A model generated the notes under the pieces. That model saw nothing but the letters and a program-made list of their open reading frames with translations, had not been told where the DNA came from and searched no databases. A stretch of DNA of 64,000 bases from Crocinitomix catalasitica ATCC 23190 (GTDB lineage: Bacteria; Bacteroidota; Bacteroidia; Flavobacteriales_D; Crocinitomicaceae). This document shows positions 16,592 to 26,121 of the stretch, in pieces. Position numbers and translations under genes: made by a program. The stretch's first letter is position 1; the number at the start of each line of letters is the position of its first letter. The DNA lies in contig NZ_JHXV01000001.1 in NCBI RefSeq assembly GCF_000621625.1, forward strand, positions 248,001 to 312,000, written 5' to 3'.

Positions 16592-17395
16592 TTAGTCTAC
16601 CGATATACTATTTGCGTTCGTATTTTTAACGATCTCATGTATAATCTCATCTAATTCGTTAGACGATTGTTTTAAGTATTTGAGTGTCATTTTTTTCTCT
16701 TGTTCAGTTTTGAATTTATTTCTTTCAAGTACATCGACTAAACCAAGAATATTCGCTAGTGGTCTTCTAACCTCGTGTGATTGTTGCCACGCGATTTTTT
16801 GCATGGCTTCATTCTGTTTCAAAATGTTTATGTAAGCTGGTTTGATCACATAATTCACTTCAAAGAAAATAAAGATCAGAGTTAGAAGGGCTAAGAGTAT
16901 TTCAATTATTACGAGCAGCAATAATTTATGATCAGCTTTTTTATTGAAATCGTTTACAATTGTTTCCATTACCACTAAGAATTGATCAACTTCATCATTT
17001 ATTTGCGTTAATGCAGCTTTGTTTATAGGACTTGTGCGCTGGATAATGTCTTCAATTTTCTCAATAATTACTAGCGATTTCTCTAATTTGGAATAAATTT
17101 TTTCATCGGATGTTCCATGAATGGCTAATTCAGGATCACCTTCCATTAAACCAATATGAGATTTTTTCCAAGTTGTAATAGTTTGATTTAATTCCTTGTT
17201 TTTATCGTTGTCTACGTAGTTTTGGTATGTCTGTAAATTTACACGTTGACTGAGCATTCTTTGCTTACCACTTATATTGATAATGCGCGCGTCTTCATTT
17301 TTTTGATATAAGAAGTATTGGATAATTAATTGGTTAAAAATGATAAGTCCCAGGGTTACTGAAAAGAAAATTAGATACTTTTTTTTTGTATTCAT
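16592..17395 (-). CDS. PilJ-type sensor with HisKA domain but no ATPase domain
   Basis: 267 residues from the preferred ATG at 17395 (MNTKKKYLIF); a start at 17458 would add 21 residues before the first helix. Layout: TM helix (8-28), periplasmic sensor of the type IV pili / nitrate-sensor type (RIINISGKQRMLSQR, 38-51), TM helix (157-180), then an H-box QQSHEVRRPLANILGLVDVL with candidate phospho-acceptor His207, and a second helix to the end. The HATPase domain with N, G1 and G2 boxes is absent, and the following 100 bp hold only the DoxX promoter. It could be a phosphoacceptor partner of another kinase, a dominant regulator, or a truncated kinase. Confidence 0.75.
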   Translation of the reverse strand: MNTKKKYLIFFSVTLGLIIFNQLIIQYFLYQKNEDARIINISGKQRMLSQRVNLQTYQNYVDNDKNKELNQTITTWKKSHIGLMEGDPELAIHGTSDEKIYSKLEKSLVIIEKIEDIIQRTSPINKAALTQINDEVDQFLVVMETIVNDFNKKADHKLLLLVIIEILLALLTLIFIFFEVNYVIKPAYINILKQNEAMQKIAWQQSHEVRRPLANILGLVDVLERNKFKTEQEKKMTLKYLKQSSNELDEIIHEIVKNTNANSISVD

Positions 17396-17822
17396 TTGCA
17401 GATATATCTTTGCTTTGAATTTATTATAATTCCACCAATTAATTATAATAGCTCCCAATTAGCAATTCCTCATTGTAAGACAATGATTATCCTAACGGGT
17501 GAATTTGAAAAGTTCTGAGCTACACAGCAATAAATATAGGCAATTGATTTTAAAGAAGAGAATACAATTGAATGGGATATATGAGTCTGCTCTTAATTTA
17601 TTAATATAAAAAAACGCTCTATTCCACTATTATCAGCGGAATTGAAATGCTAGGACATATTTTCTTGCCTCGGTAATTCTCAATGATTAAGAATTTTTTA
17701 ATTCGATCGCTTATTTTTGAAAGTGATGGTCACAAAAATCATTTCAACTTGGCCTTGTTTCAAGTACTAGGGCAGGAATAAGATCTTCTCTTGATTCGGA
17801 TCATTCCCGAGGATGAAACTGA
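17396..17822. other. Gene-free 427-bp interval
   Basis: No convincing coding frame on either strand. One weak hairpin with a short T-run exists on the + strand at 17675-17700, but no + strand gene leads into it. The rest is plain AT-rich spacer between the DUF4910-type gene and the sensor gene. Confidence 0.5.
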
Positions 17823-19166
17823 TTATATTATTGGAGTTTTTTCGTTGTATTTAATTATATCTTTTGATTCTAATAATTCTACAATTGGTATTAGTTGATC
17901 GACTGAACAATTGCATTTTTCGGCGATGTCAAATAGGTTATTTTTTCCATTAGCCATTTTTAAAAGAATCATTCGATAATTAAGTTCTTTATTACTATCT
18001 AATTGATTATCGTAAGAATTATCTCCATTTATTTTTGAATTTAGATTGGGTGATGCGACTCTTCTACTAATTTGAGGTTTCTCAAATGGTTTCATATTAA
18101 TCGGATTCCCACAAATTTCAACATATTTTAATATTTTTTCAATGACGTTGGTACTTTCAACTAGATTCTCAATTCGCATTGTGTTTTTATTATCAAGTGA
18201 ATTCTTATACTCGTCATTTCTATTGTTTAGGATTCTTGAAAATTGCCCCATTGGTAAGTTAAAACCATTTGAACTAAACGGACTTTTATTTGAGGTATCA
18301 TTTCCGCTATGGGGAATGATATTTATAGGCATCAACGATTTATTTCGAAAGTTAGAAACAACCACGTCCATTAAAGAATTACCTTCTTTACTTTGTTTAT
18401 AATTTAGCTCATTGGACGGTCCCCCTAAACAAGTTAAAACAAGTCCTGACTTCAGGTTTTCCATTAAATGACTACCATGTTCTTTCAAAAAACAAATAGA
18501 ACCAATGTTTTCTGGATTTAATAAAAATCGATAGGTATACCTTCTTTTTTTCCACCCTTTTATTCTATTGTATAAAGCTAAAATAACCAATGGTCCTGAC
18601 AATTGGTTATTCGCCATTGAAGGATGACATAAATAACTTGTCAATAAAATCTCTTTACTGCTTTCACCTGGTAAAATACATTGGGCGATAGGCAATCCTC
18701 CATCAACAAATTTGGTTTCTATTTTTGCATGATAGATTCCTTCTTTAAGGCTTTTTTTTTGGTCTTCACTTAAACAAAAGCCCCATTTCTTTTTGTAATA
18801 AGATGTGACGTAAGGTATTGAATGAGGCAATTTAGGATTCGTATAAATATGTGGTAAAAGTTCGTCTAAACTCAATTTTTTATCTACACTTTCCGAATAG
18901 TTTAAAACGTGTAAATTATATACATCAGCATCACAAATAATTTTGTTATTAGGACCTCTAAGTACAGCTTTTTTAAAATGCCATTCTTGTGGCACTGTCC
19001 AATCGAAGACTTCACTTCCACTTGGTGTTTTGGTAATTACCAATGGCATATATCTCTTGAAAATCTTCATGGATGCCTCAATTCCAGGCCCAGTAATGCT
19101 TCGCATTATAGGGAAAAGTTCATCGAAAAGGTTATCTAATAAAATAGTTTCTTCGCGTCTTTGCAT
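17823..19166 (-). CDS. DUF4910/DUF2172 aminopeptidase-like protein with C-terminal winged helix
   Basis: 447 residues in the three-part plan of this family: DUF2172-like insertion (about 45-110), M28-like peptidase core, and a C-terminal winged helix (about 390-445, YRMILLKMANGKNNLFDIAEKCNCS). The core shows CHPSMANNQLSGP (about 180-192, His181), NPENIGS (about 217-223) and GFNLPMGQFSR (about 301-311). Relatives are often found in surface polysaccharide clusters. Some expected active-site segments look altered: the usual GSDERQ-like stretch reads GNDTSNK (288-294), and YHTSLDN reads YKNSLDN. It stands alone, flanked by long spacers. Confidence 0.8.
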   Translation of the reverse strand: MQRREETILLDNLFDELFPIMRSITGPGIEASMKIFKRYMPLVITKTPSGSEVFDWTVPQEWHFKKAVLRGPNNKIICDADVYNLHVLNYSESVDKKLSLDELLPHIYTNPKLPHSIPYVTSYYKKKWGFCLSEDQKKSLKEGIYHAKIETKFVDGGLPIAQCILPGESSKEILLTSYLCHPSMANNQLSGPLVILALYNRIKGWKKRRYTYRFLLNPENIGSICFLKEHGSHLMENLKSGLVLTCLGGPSNELNYKQSKEGNSLMDVVVSNFRNKSLMPINIIPHSGNDTSNKSPFSSNGFNLPMGQFSRILNNRNDEYKNSLDNKNTMRIENLVESTNVIEKILKYVEICGNPINMKPFEKPQISRRVASPNLNSKINGDNSYDNQLDSNKELNYRMILLKMANGKNNLFDIAEKCNCSVDQLIPIVELLESKDIIKYNEKTPII

Positions 19167-19230
19167 GCTGTTTTGGGATAGCTGTCTTTTTATTAAAGTT
19201 AGGTATTAAAAAGATGTTGATATTTGGGTA

Positions 19231-19252
19231 ATGTAGACTCATATCTCTACAT
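19231..19252. other. Short hairpin in the leader of the DUF4910-type gene
   Basis: ATGTAGA (19231-19237) and TCTACAT (19246-19252) form a perfect 7-bp stem with an 8-nt loop, between the start of the 17823 gene and its candidate -7 box. Role unknown. Confidence 0.35.
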
Positions 19253-19268
19253 AATCTTTTTACTATTC

Positions 19269-19276
19269 CAAATATA
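19269..19276 (-). promoter_or_regulatory. Candidate -7 box of the DUF4910-type gene
   Basis: TATATTTG on the - strand, about 100 bp upstream of the 17823 gene start; matches TAnnTTTG, but the -33 box is not at the usual distance. Confidence 0.35.
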
Positions 19277-19397
19277 GACAAAATACATGATTTGCTTAAA
19301 AAAACAAAAATAAATAGTTCAATTAACGATTTGTTTATTAAGTTTTTAAGTGTCTAGGTTCAGCTGCGAGAGCTAATTGGTTTTTTAAAAAGAACAG

Positions 19398-21074
19398 TTA
19401 GAATTCAGCTTCCTTATAAAAGGTCATTTTCTCTCTTGTAGTAGGATGCGTAAATTCTAAAGTATCCGCATGTAAATAGAGGCGATCAGCTTTTGTACCA
19501 TATAAATCATCCCCAACAATTGGAATATTTAATCCAGCTGTGTGGGATGCATGAACGCGCAACTGATGTGTGCGTCCTGAGATAGGGTAGAAGTGGACTT
19601 TGGTCTTTCCATTTTTACGTTCAACCACTTCCCAGCGTGTTTCTGATGGGCGCCCATGTTCATAGCAAACCAATTGTCTAGGTCTATCATCTAAATCTAC
19701 CCGTAACGGAAGATTTATTGTTCCTTTATCTTCTTTAACGAGCCCGTCTAACAAAGCAGTATAGCGCTTCGTAACTGTTCTTTTAATAAATTGATGTTGT
19801 AGAAACTTATGGGCTCTTTTGTGTTTCGCAATGAGTAATAATCCCGAAGTTGACATGTCTAATCTATGGACTACTATTGGTCCAGATATGTCTTCAATCT
19901 CTAGTTTCATTCGGGTGTAAACTGAATCTTGAATGTGGATGCCAGGTACGGATAAAAAATCCTCAGGTTTGTATATCACAAGCAATTCGTCATCTTCAAA
20001 AATGATTTCCAATTCTTTGCCTACAGCAGGATTTTCAAGTAATGGATTTTTATCCATTTCGATTCCTGCTAGCATATGAGCTAAAATAGGTTTGCATTTC
20101 CCTTGGCAAGCAGGATAGAATTGCTGATGTTTACGTACTTCCTTATTAGGGGATTGTCCCCACCAGAATTCCGCCATCGAAATCGGTTTTAGATCGTGTT
20201 GAAAAGCATATTGTAATAATTTGGGAGCTGCACATTCTCCCGAGCCTGCTGGTAAATTTTGAATGGCAGTGTCTTCAAATAATTCGGATAAATTCTTGAT
20301 TTCTTTCTTCGAATTAAAAAAATGATATTGATCTGAAATAAACTGTTGTAAAGCAACTGATTTGGCTTTTCTTTCAGCTTTTAATGCCGAAATCCGATCT
20401 TCAAATTCCGCGATCTCATCCTTAATCGGCTGTAAAGTATACTTCCAATACCTTGTGACATCATTAAAGAAATATTTAGACGCTAAACTTTCCTTTTTTA
20501 AGGTCTCTTCAAGTGCCGCATATTCTTCTGACGACAATATCGACTTTGCTTTTGTTCTTTGTTCTTTTCTCGCGCTTTTTGCTGCGTTTAATGCGTCTTT
20601 TTTATCTCGAATGTCAATTGCACCTCTTTTATTCTCTGCCTTGAAATGCGCCAATAAGGCGATGTATTTGGTGTTGTTTTCTAATTCGTTTATCGCAATG
20701 TCTAATGATTTTAAAGCTTCTTTTTCTTTTAAATAATAAGATGCTTCTGTCAACATGTCGTAAACGGGCGGAACGAATTTTATATGTTCGTTTTTATCGG
20801 CTAATTTCCCTGAAACTGCTGAAATGTATCCAATTTCTCCGTTTTGGTTTTCAACGACTAATACACCGAACATTTTTCCTATTATTGCTCCTTTTTTAGT
20901 ATTGTCTAAACCAAAATTATGTTCAAAGTCAGTCTGTGTTTCTAAATAATTTTGAACCTCCTTGGCTGCTAATATGCTCAAAGTATGTGGCTCATAATAA
21001 AAAGGGAATGTAAACTTTTTTGGAAGTTCAATTTGGTCGATGGGACTTGCGAAATATTGAAAATGTGTATGCAC
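19398..21074 (-). CDS. RluA-family pseudouridine synthase with long N-terminal extension
   Basis: 558 residues with a GTG start (no in-frame ATG until Met68). The catalytic domain is C-terminal (about 350-555): HRLDMSTSGLLL with catalytic Asp406, LPLRVDLDDRPRQ, and RTHQLRVHASH. The N-terminal 340 residues contain a charged coiled coil (about 150-250) and a Cys-containing segment (GSGECAAPKLLQYA, AEFWWGQSP, FYPACQGKCKPILAHML) seen in the long RluA paralogs of Bacteroidota and some proteobacteria. It modifies uridine in rRNA or tRNA; the exact site cannot be inferred. Single gene. Confidence 0.9.
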   Translation of the reverse strand: MHTHFQYFASPIDQIELPKKFTFPFYYEPHTLSILAAKEVQNYLETQTDFEHNFGLDNTKKGAIIGKMFGVLVVENQNGEIGYISAVSGKLADKNEHIKFVPPVYDMLTEASYYLKEKEALKSLDIAINELENNTKYIALLAHFKAENKRGAIDIRDKKDALNAAKSARKEQRTKAKSILSSEEYAALEETLKKESLASKYFFNDVTRYWKYTLQPIKDEIAEFEDRISALKAERKAKSVALQQFISDQYHFFNSKKEIKNLSELFEDTAIQNLPAGSGECAAPKLLQYAFQHDLKPISMAEFWWGQSPNKEVRKHQQFYPACQGKCKPILAHMLAGIEMDKNPLLENPAVGKELEIIFEDDELLVIYKPEDFLSVPGIHIQDSVYTRMKLEIEDISGPIVVHRLDMSTSGLLLIAKHKRAHKFLQHQFIKRTVTKRYTALLDGLVKEDKGTINLPLRVDLDDRPRQLVCYEHGRPSETRWEVVERKNGKTKVHFYPISGRTHQLRVHASHTAGLNIPIVGDDLYGTKADRLYLHADTLEFTHPTTREKMTFYKEAEF

Positions 21075-21181
21075 AGTATTTAGAATAAAATTCGACGCAA
21101 AGATAGTTTATTTAATGAGTGATTTGGAATAGTTGTGCGTTGGTTAACAACAGTTTTATGATATAATCAGTGAATATCATA

Positions 21182-22987
21182 TTATAAATTCATTGACAAT
21201 AAGAAGGTGCCAACGAGCCATAGTGTGATAGACAATACTCCTCCAATAACCAAGAAGTGTTTAAATTTATATGCACCGGTTCCATAAATCAATGTGTTGG
21301 TTTGATAGCCAACAGGTGTAAAAAAACTAAAGTTGGCACCGAACATTACAGCCAATAAAAACGGTTTAATATCCAATCCTAATCCACTTGCTACTGCTAT
21401 AGCAATAGGTGTCATAATAATGGCTGTTGCATTATTGGACATAACACCAGACATCAACATTGTTAATCCAAATAGAAGTCCTAAAACAATAAAAGGAGCT
21501 TGATCGTTCAACATTACCATTAAATGTTTTGATAACCAAGCATCAGCACCGCTATTAGACATTGCAATTCCCAAAGGAATCATTCCAGCCAATAGAAAAA
21601 TGATTTGCCAATTTACTTTTTGATAGACGCTTTCTAGTCGAATTATATTTGTTAAAAGCATAATTCCGACGCCGACCAGAGAGGCTGTCAAAATACTTAA
21701 TATGCTAGTCGCTGCAAGAAAAATTACAAATAGTAAAATACCAAGTGCGAGTAATCTTTTATAATTCGGCACATCAGGTTCAAATTCATGTTCGTTTAAG
21801 ATCGCAATGTTTTCAATTTTATATAAATCCGAAATTTTATGCTCTTGCATTTCAAGTAATACTCTATCACCTGGTTTTAGACTGATTTCTTTAATGTTTT
21901 TTCGAAGCAAACGCTCTCGCGTATTTCGAATGTTTTTCCGTTTTTTGATGGCAATCGGGTACGCTCCTTGAAAAGAGATACGTCGCAATCCACCGAGTGT
22001 TTTTCCAATTAAATTAGATCCTGGTAGAATTAACGTTTCAACATAAGTCATCTTATATTCAGATTCGTCTTTATCGTTTGACTCATTCAGTTGTTTTTGC
22101 CTTTCTTCATTAATAATAAAACCATTTTCTTTAATAAAGGATTGAAGATTTTCCAAATCACTCATTAAAATCAAGTTATCATTGGCCATCAATTTGACAT
22201 ATTTACCAGGATCATTAATGACTTGCTGATCTCGAATCAATTTTAATACTTTAGTATCATCATTATTGAAGAACTCAATATTCTCGAATTTTTGACTAAT
22301 TAAAGGTGATTCGTCAGTAACCTTAACTGTGAAAACGTAGGAGTTAATTTCATAATCACTAGACAAACTTGTGTCCTTTTGTTTAGGTAAAAATTGTGAA
22401 GCAATTGTCATTACTACCAATCCAATCAAAAAGAAAACGATACCATACCAAGCGAATTCAAAAAAAGTAAAAGCTTCAACGCCATTGTTTTTAGCGATGG
22501 CATTTACAAGGAGGTTCGTAGAGGTCCCCATCAATGTGCAACTGCCGCCTAAAATTCCCGCGAATGAAATAGGCATTAATAAACGGGATGTGGAGAATCC
22601 GTATTTTTCAGATAGTTGGTTTACTATTTTTATAAAAATGATAACGACAGCTGTAGTACTTATAAAGGCAGAAATTCCAGCAGATATAATCATAAAAGCA
22701 GGCGTCAATAAAATGAGAGGCAATATTTTTAACTTTTTAATTCCTTCAGATAGTAATTGTATTACACCATTTTCCTCGAGGCCAATTGCTAAAATCATAA
22801 GGGCTAAAATGGTTATGGTTGCAGGATTGGCAAAACCACTAATTGCTTCCTCAGGACTGGTTAATTGCAATAAAACGAGGGCAACTATTATAAAAAATGA
22901 AATTTTATCAACTGGAAATAACTCCGTAATAAAGAGTAAGACACTTACTCCAATAATAATGAAAACCAATATGATAGGTAATTCCAT
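21182..22987 (-). CDS. SLC13-family permease with central TrkA-C (RCK) domains
   Basis: 601 residues: N-terminal transmembrane half (about 1-200), a cytoplasmic insert (about 205-405) holding two TrkA-C-like domains (LIGKTLGGLRRISFQGAYPIAI; LKPGDRVLLEMQ), and a C-terminal transmembrane half (about 410-600). The two substrate/Na+ loops are visible as MGTSTNLLV (about 152-160) and VMSNNATAIIMTPI. This is the layout of DASS-type divalent-anion:Na+ symporters such as sulfate or dicarboxylate carriers; the substrate is open. It fits the sodium economy suggested by the nqr operon. Confidence 0.88.
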   Translation of the reverse strand: MELPIILVFIIIGVSVLLFITELFPVDKISFFIIVALVLLQLTSPEEAISGFANPATITILALMILAIGLEENGVIQLLSEGIKKLKILPLILLTPAFMIISAGISAFISTTAVVIIFIKIVNQLSEKYGFSTSRLLMPISFAGILGGSCTLMGTSTNLLVNAIAKNNGVEAFTFFEFAWYGIVFFLIGLVVMTIASQFLPKQKDTSLSSDYEINSYVFTVKVTDESPLISQKFENIEFFNNDDTKVLKLIRDQQVINDPGKYVKLMANDNLILMSDLENLQSFIKENGFIINEERQKQLNESNDKDESEYKMTYVETLILPGSNLIGKTLGGLRRISFQGAYPIAIKKRKNIRNTRERLLRKNIKEISLKPGDRVLLEMQEHKISDLYKIENIAILNEHEFEPDVPNYKRLLALGILLFVIFLAATSILSILTASLVGVGIMLLTNIIRLESVYQKVNWQIIFLLAGMIPLGIAMSNSGADAWLSKHLMVMLNDQAPFIVLGLLFGLTMLMSGVMSNNATAIIMTPIAIAVASGLGLDIKPFLLAVMFGANFSFFTPVGYQTNTLIYGTGAYKFKHFLVIGGVLSITLWLVGTFLLSMNL

Positions 22988-23058
22988 AGTTGCGGTTATA
23001 TTAAAAACGACTTTAAATTAAACATCTTTCGTTAATGCAATTCTTTTGAGAATAAAAA

Positions 23059-23580
23059 TTATGAAGTCTGTTTCAATTTATAAATGATGCCCAATTTTAA
23101 TGGGAATTCAAAAAGCTGATTGATTGCTCCGTAATTTTTATAAGCAGGGTTACTCGTGTAACGAAAACCGATACCAATATTGAAATCCATTCTTTTTTTT
23201 CTGAGCCATGTTAATTCAGGCATGAATCCAAGTGACCAAATATATTGCGGATTCTTGTAAAATAAAGCCATTCCAATTCCTGCCGTAGTAGTGCCGTTTA
23301 ACATCCATTTATCTCTGACTATAAATGCTGTTTTATATCCTATATTTATTGAAGCTTGGTTTCCCCAGTCAACAGAACGGAATGCCAATCCTGTTCTTAA
23401 CGCGCCACTTAATAATGGTTGTTCGTACAAGATTTCTATTTCACCACCGCCATAATAATAGCCAGATAATTCATTGTTCCATACCCCATAAAATGACTTT
23501 AAATTCAATTCAATATTTTGGCTGAATAAGGTCGCAATGGAAATTTTAAAAACGAACAGGAACAAAAGTATTTTTTTCAT
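23059..23580 (-). CDS. Exported protein, probable small outer-membrane beta-barrel
   Basis: 173 residues with a signal peptide (about 1-20, ending TLFSQN). The mature part alternates hydrophobic and polar residues, is rich in Tyr, Trp and Gly (YGVWNNELSGYYYGGGEIE, GIGFRYTSNPAYKNYG) and ends in a basic polar tail after LGIIYKLK. It looks like an 8-stranded outer-membrane barrel, but no family signature is recognised. It lies 11 bp downstream of the alpha/beta-hydrolase lipoprotein and is probably co-transcribed. Confidence 0.65.
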   Translation of the reverse strand: MKKILLFLFVFKISIATLFSQNIELNLKSFYGVWNNELSGYYYGGGEIEILYEQPLLSGALRTGLAFRSVDWGNQASINIGYKTAFIVRDKWMLNGTTTAGIGMALFYKNPQYIWSLGFMPELTWLRKKRMDFNIGIGFRYTSNPAYKNYGAINQLFEFPLKLGIIYKLKQTS

Positions 23581-23591
23581 GATGCTTAGTT

Positions 23592-24344
23592 TTAAAGATC
23601 GTTAATAGTTAAAAATTTGCGTAACATGTCGAAGACAAGTAAATGTTGCATGTCTGTGGTGATCGTTGCATCTCCATCTCCTTTTTGTGCTCCATAATTT
23701 CCGAATTGCCCGTGATTTCCTCCTTCAATGTTGTAATATATCGTCTTACCTATGGTACTTTCATTCGGCAGCAATTCGGGCGAATCAATCATCAATGCTT
23801 CAGGTAGATTTACTTTGTTTTCATTGAGACTTCCAAGGTCTAAAACATTATCATGGGATGCGGTGATTGAAATGATTGGAATTTGAATATCTGCTAGTTC
23901 TTTTGTGGAATAAGATGCCAATAAAAACAAACCTTCAAAAGCATCTTGGTTATTGAAAATATCAATACAAGCTGTACTTCCCCCTAAAGAATGCCCCCCA
24001 AGAATCCAACGATCTACATTTGCTATTTTGTTGGTGGTAGTAGATGCTTTTTTCGAATTTAGAATGGCAAGATTAGAAGCGACTTTTAGAATAAGGACAG
24101 TTCGATTATCTTCCAATGCAAACTTCTCAAGTGGTTTGATATAAGCGTGAGGGTCAACCAATCCTCCAGGATAGAACATAATGCCAGATTGGCTATTATC
24201 TGTTGAAATAGTACTTAGTATTATGTATTCAGCAGTTTCTTTTATTATCAAGTTCGGATGCTCTGATTTTGTTTCGGGCAAATAACTGCATGAAAAAAGT
24301 CCCAAAATGAACAGCGAAATCAGCGTTTTAAGTGTTGCACTCAT
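23592..24344 (-). CDS. Alpha/beta-hydrolase-fold lipoprotein
   Basis: 250 residues from the ATG at 24344, which starts a lipoprotein signal (MSATLKTLISLF, lipobox LFSC). The same frame is open upstream to 24494, but that extension carries no signal. Features of the Abhydrolase_5/chlorophyllase-like group: FYPGGLVDPHAYIKPLEKFA (oxyanion region), the nucleophile elbow GGHSLGG with catalytic Ser, an Asp in ITASHDNVLDL and His in EGGNHGQFGNYG near the end. It should be an envelope hydrolase or esterase with unknown substrate. Confidence 0.85.
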   Translation of the reverse strand: MSATLKTLISLFILGLFSCSYLPETKSEHPNLIIKETAEYIILSTISTDNSQSGIMFYPGGLVDPHAYIKPLEKFALEDNRTVLILKVASNLAILNSKKASTTTNKIANVDRWILGGHSLGGSTACIDIFNNQDAFEGLFLLASYSTKELADIQIPIISITASHDNVLDLGSLNENKVNLPEALMIDSPELLPNESTIGKTIYYNIEGGNHGQFGNYGAQKGDGDATITTDMQHLLVFDMLRKFLTINDL

Positions 24345-24505
24345 TTTTATTATTAGTTTTGGATGTTTTGTGATTATTGGCTTCAGCAATCTTGCAAAAG
24401 CTGTAATGTGAAAATAGTTGATTTCAATAAATCCAATAGCATAAATCATAGAAAATTTATTATTACTTATATTGTATTTCTTCAAATGAACCAAAACTTT
24501 TTTGA

Positions 24506-26068
24506 GTGAAACTAATCGATTCTATTTTTAATTCTATTTCGCGATTACAAGAGAAACCAATTTTGTTTTTTGCCTTTTCATTCATCGTATTTTTTGGACT
24601 TGCTATTTTGTTCCGTTTGCCTCATTTTCTATCGAATGCTTTTTGGTTCGACGGTGACGAAGGAATAATTGGCATAATGGCGCAAGATTTAATCGCCGGT
24701 AAACACTTTCCAATTTATTTTTATGGTCAGAAGTATGGTTTAAGCACTTTTGAAGTTTTTTCGGTTGCTTTTTGGATCAAATTAATCGGTACTGGTGTTT
24801 GGGCCTTGCGATTGGGTGGTTTAACCTTGTTTGCGCTGGGAACTACATTTCTATTTAAGGGTTTACTTAATCGCGGTCAGCCCTTAAAACTAAGTTTTTT
24901 GATTGTTGTTGCTGTTTTATGTTTCCCCAGCTGGACACTTTGGGCAGGCATGGTTAGAGGTGGGTATGTCACGGCTTTTTGCGCCATTTCTATTCTGTTT
25001 TATTTGTCTAGTCGATTCAAATTCTCTATTTTAAACTATTTGATCATAGGTTTTTTATTGGCAGTCGCTTTCGAATCTCACGTCTTTTTATTGATACCCA
25101 TTTTACCATTACTCTTATTTAATTGGAGGTCACAAGGAGGGTCAATATTGAACTTGCTTATAATAGGAATCATCTCAGTTTTGTTTATATTCGGAATAAA
25201 ATCATTGGATTTTCAAGATGTTTTGGTTTGGAATTCACCTAGTCTTGATGTTGATTTTTCTGCTTTTTATGATAGGGGACTCATATATGGAAAAGGAATT
25301 CTCCATTCGTTTGGGAACTTTACTTATTTCACAGCTGATATGGAGATTCCACTATGGTGGAAAATTGGATTGTCGATATGCTTGCTATTAATAGGTTTTT
25401 TAGCTGTTAGATTATTCCTTAAAATTTCAAATGAAAAGAAAATATATTATTTATTGTCAGTTTTTGGTTTGCTACTTATCTTCTTCGTAGCGTTGTCAAT
25501 GAGAATTTATATTCCTCGCTATTTAATATCAATTTATACTGGTGTTTTATTTTTACTGCTTTTCATGTCTAAAGACTTATTGGCTGATCAATTGAATCGT
25601 TCATTGTCGGTTGTGATGCTGGTGTTATTTATGATTGGAATCGGTGCTGGCCCACGGCAAAAACGGGATTTTTTTCCTTCTGATGTAAATAAACTTGAAG
25701 CTTTTAATGCATTGCATGAAGAAGTCAAAAAGGGTGATTTTAAAGCTGTTTTTGTATGCGATCATTTTATTCAATGGCAATGGAATTATTTATATGGTGC
25801 TGAAATTCCAGCAAACGCATTCAATTTGGTTGAACGAACGCAACAATTTAATCTTAAGGTTGATTCGATTTATTTAGCCAACCCAAAGGAGACTGCGATA
25901 ATTAGTTATTGGGGTATTTTTTATAATCTTGAGAAAGTAGAAGGATTTGATAAAACAAGACGACAGGTTGGAAACGATTATTGTATTCAACCTATTGTAA
26001 CCAAAGCGTTTCACGATAAAGGATATGAGACAATGGGAGCGGAATATGTTTACCCTGAAAGGAATTAA
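24506..26068 (+). CDS. GT-C-type glycosyltransferase (family 39-like) membrane protein
   Basis: 520 residues with a GTG start; an ATG 20 bp upstream is out of frame. About ten transmembrane helices. The first extracytoplasmic loop carries NAFWFDGDEGIIG with acidic residues in the position of the catalytic Asp/Glu of GT-C enzymes, and FPIYFYGQKYG follows. A soluble C-terminal domain (about 400-520) follows. Such proteins transfer sugars from polyprenyl-phosphate donors on the periplasmic side. It opens the glycan region at 24.5-31.3 kb. Confidence 0.8.
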   Translation: MKLIDSIFNSISRLQEKPILFFAFSFIVFFGLAILFRLPHFLSNAFWFDGDEGIIGIMAQDLIAGKHFPIYFYGQKYGLSTFEVFSVAFWIKLIGTGVWALRLGGLTLFALGTTFLFKGLLNRGQPLKLSFLIVVAVLCFPSWTLWAGMVRGGYVTAFCAISILFYLSSRFKFSILNYLIIGFLLAVAFESHVFLLIPILPLLLFNWRSQGGSILNLLIIGIISVLFIFGIKSLDFQDVLVWNSPSLDVDFSAFYDRGLIYGKGILHSFGNFTYFTADMEIPLWWKIGLSICLLLIGFLAVRLFLKISNEKKIYYLLSVFGLLLIFFVALSMRIYIPRYLISIYTGVLFLLLFMSKDLLADQLNRSLSVVMLVLFMIGIGAGPRQKRDFFPSDVNKLEAFNALHEEVKKGDFKAVFVCDHFIQWQWNYLYGAEIPANAFNLVERTQQFNLKVDSIYLANPKETAIISYWGIFYNLEKVEGFDKTRRQVGNDYCIQPIVTKAFHDKGYETMGAEYVYPERN

Positions 26069-26121
26069 GATAAGGTATTATTTTGATGTATTTGTGAATT
26101 AAATTTCATATTTTACTGGTT

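Noticed and set aside
17675-17700. Terminator on the + strand in the 427-bp spacer
   Set aside because: The stem is short and A/T only, and no + strand gene leads into it.
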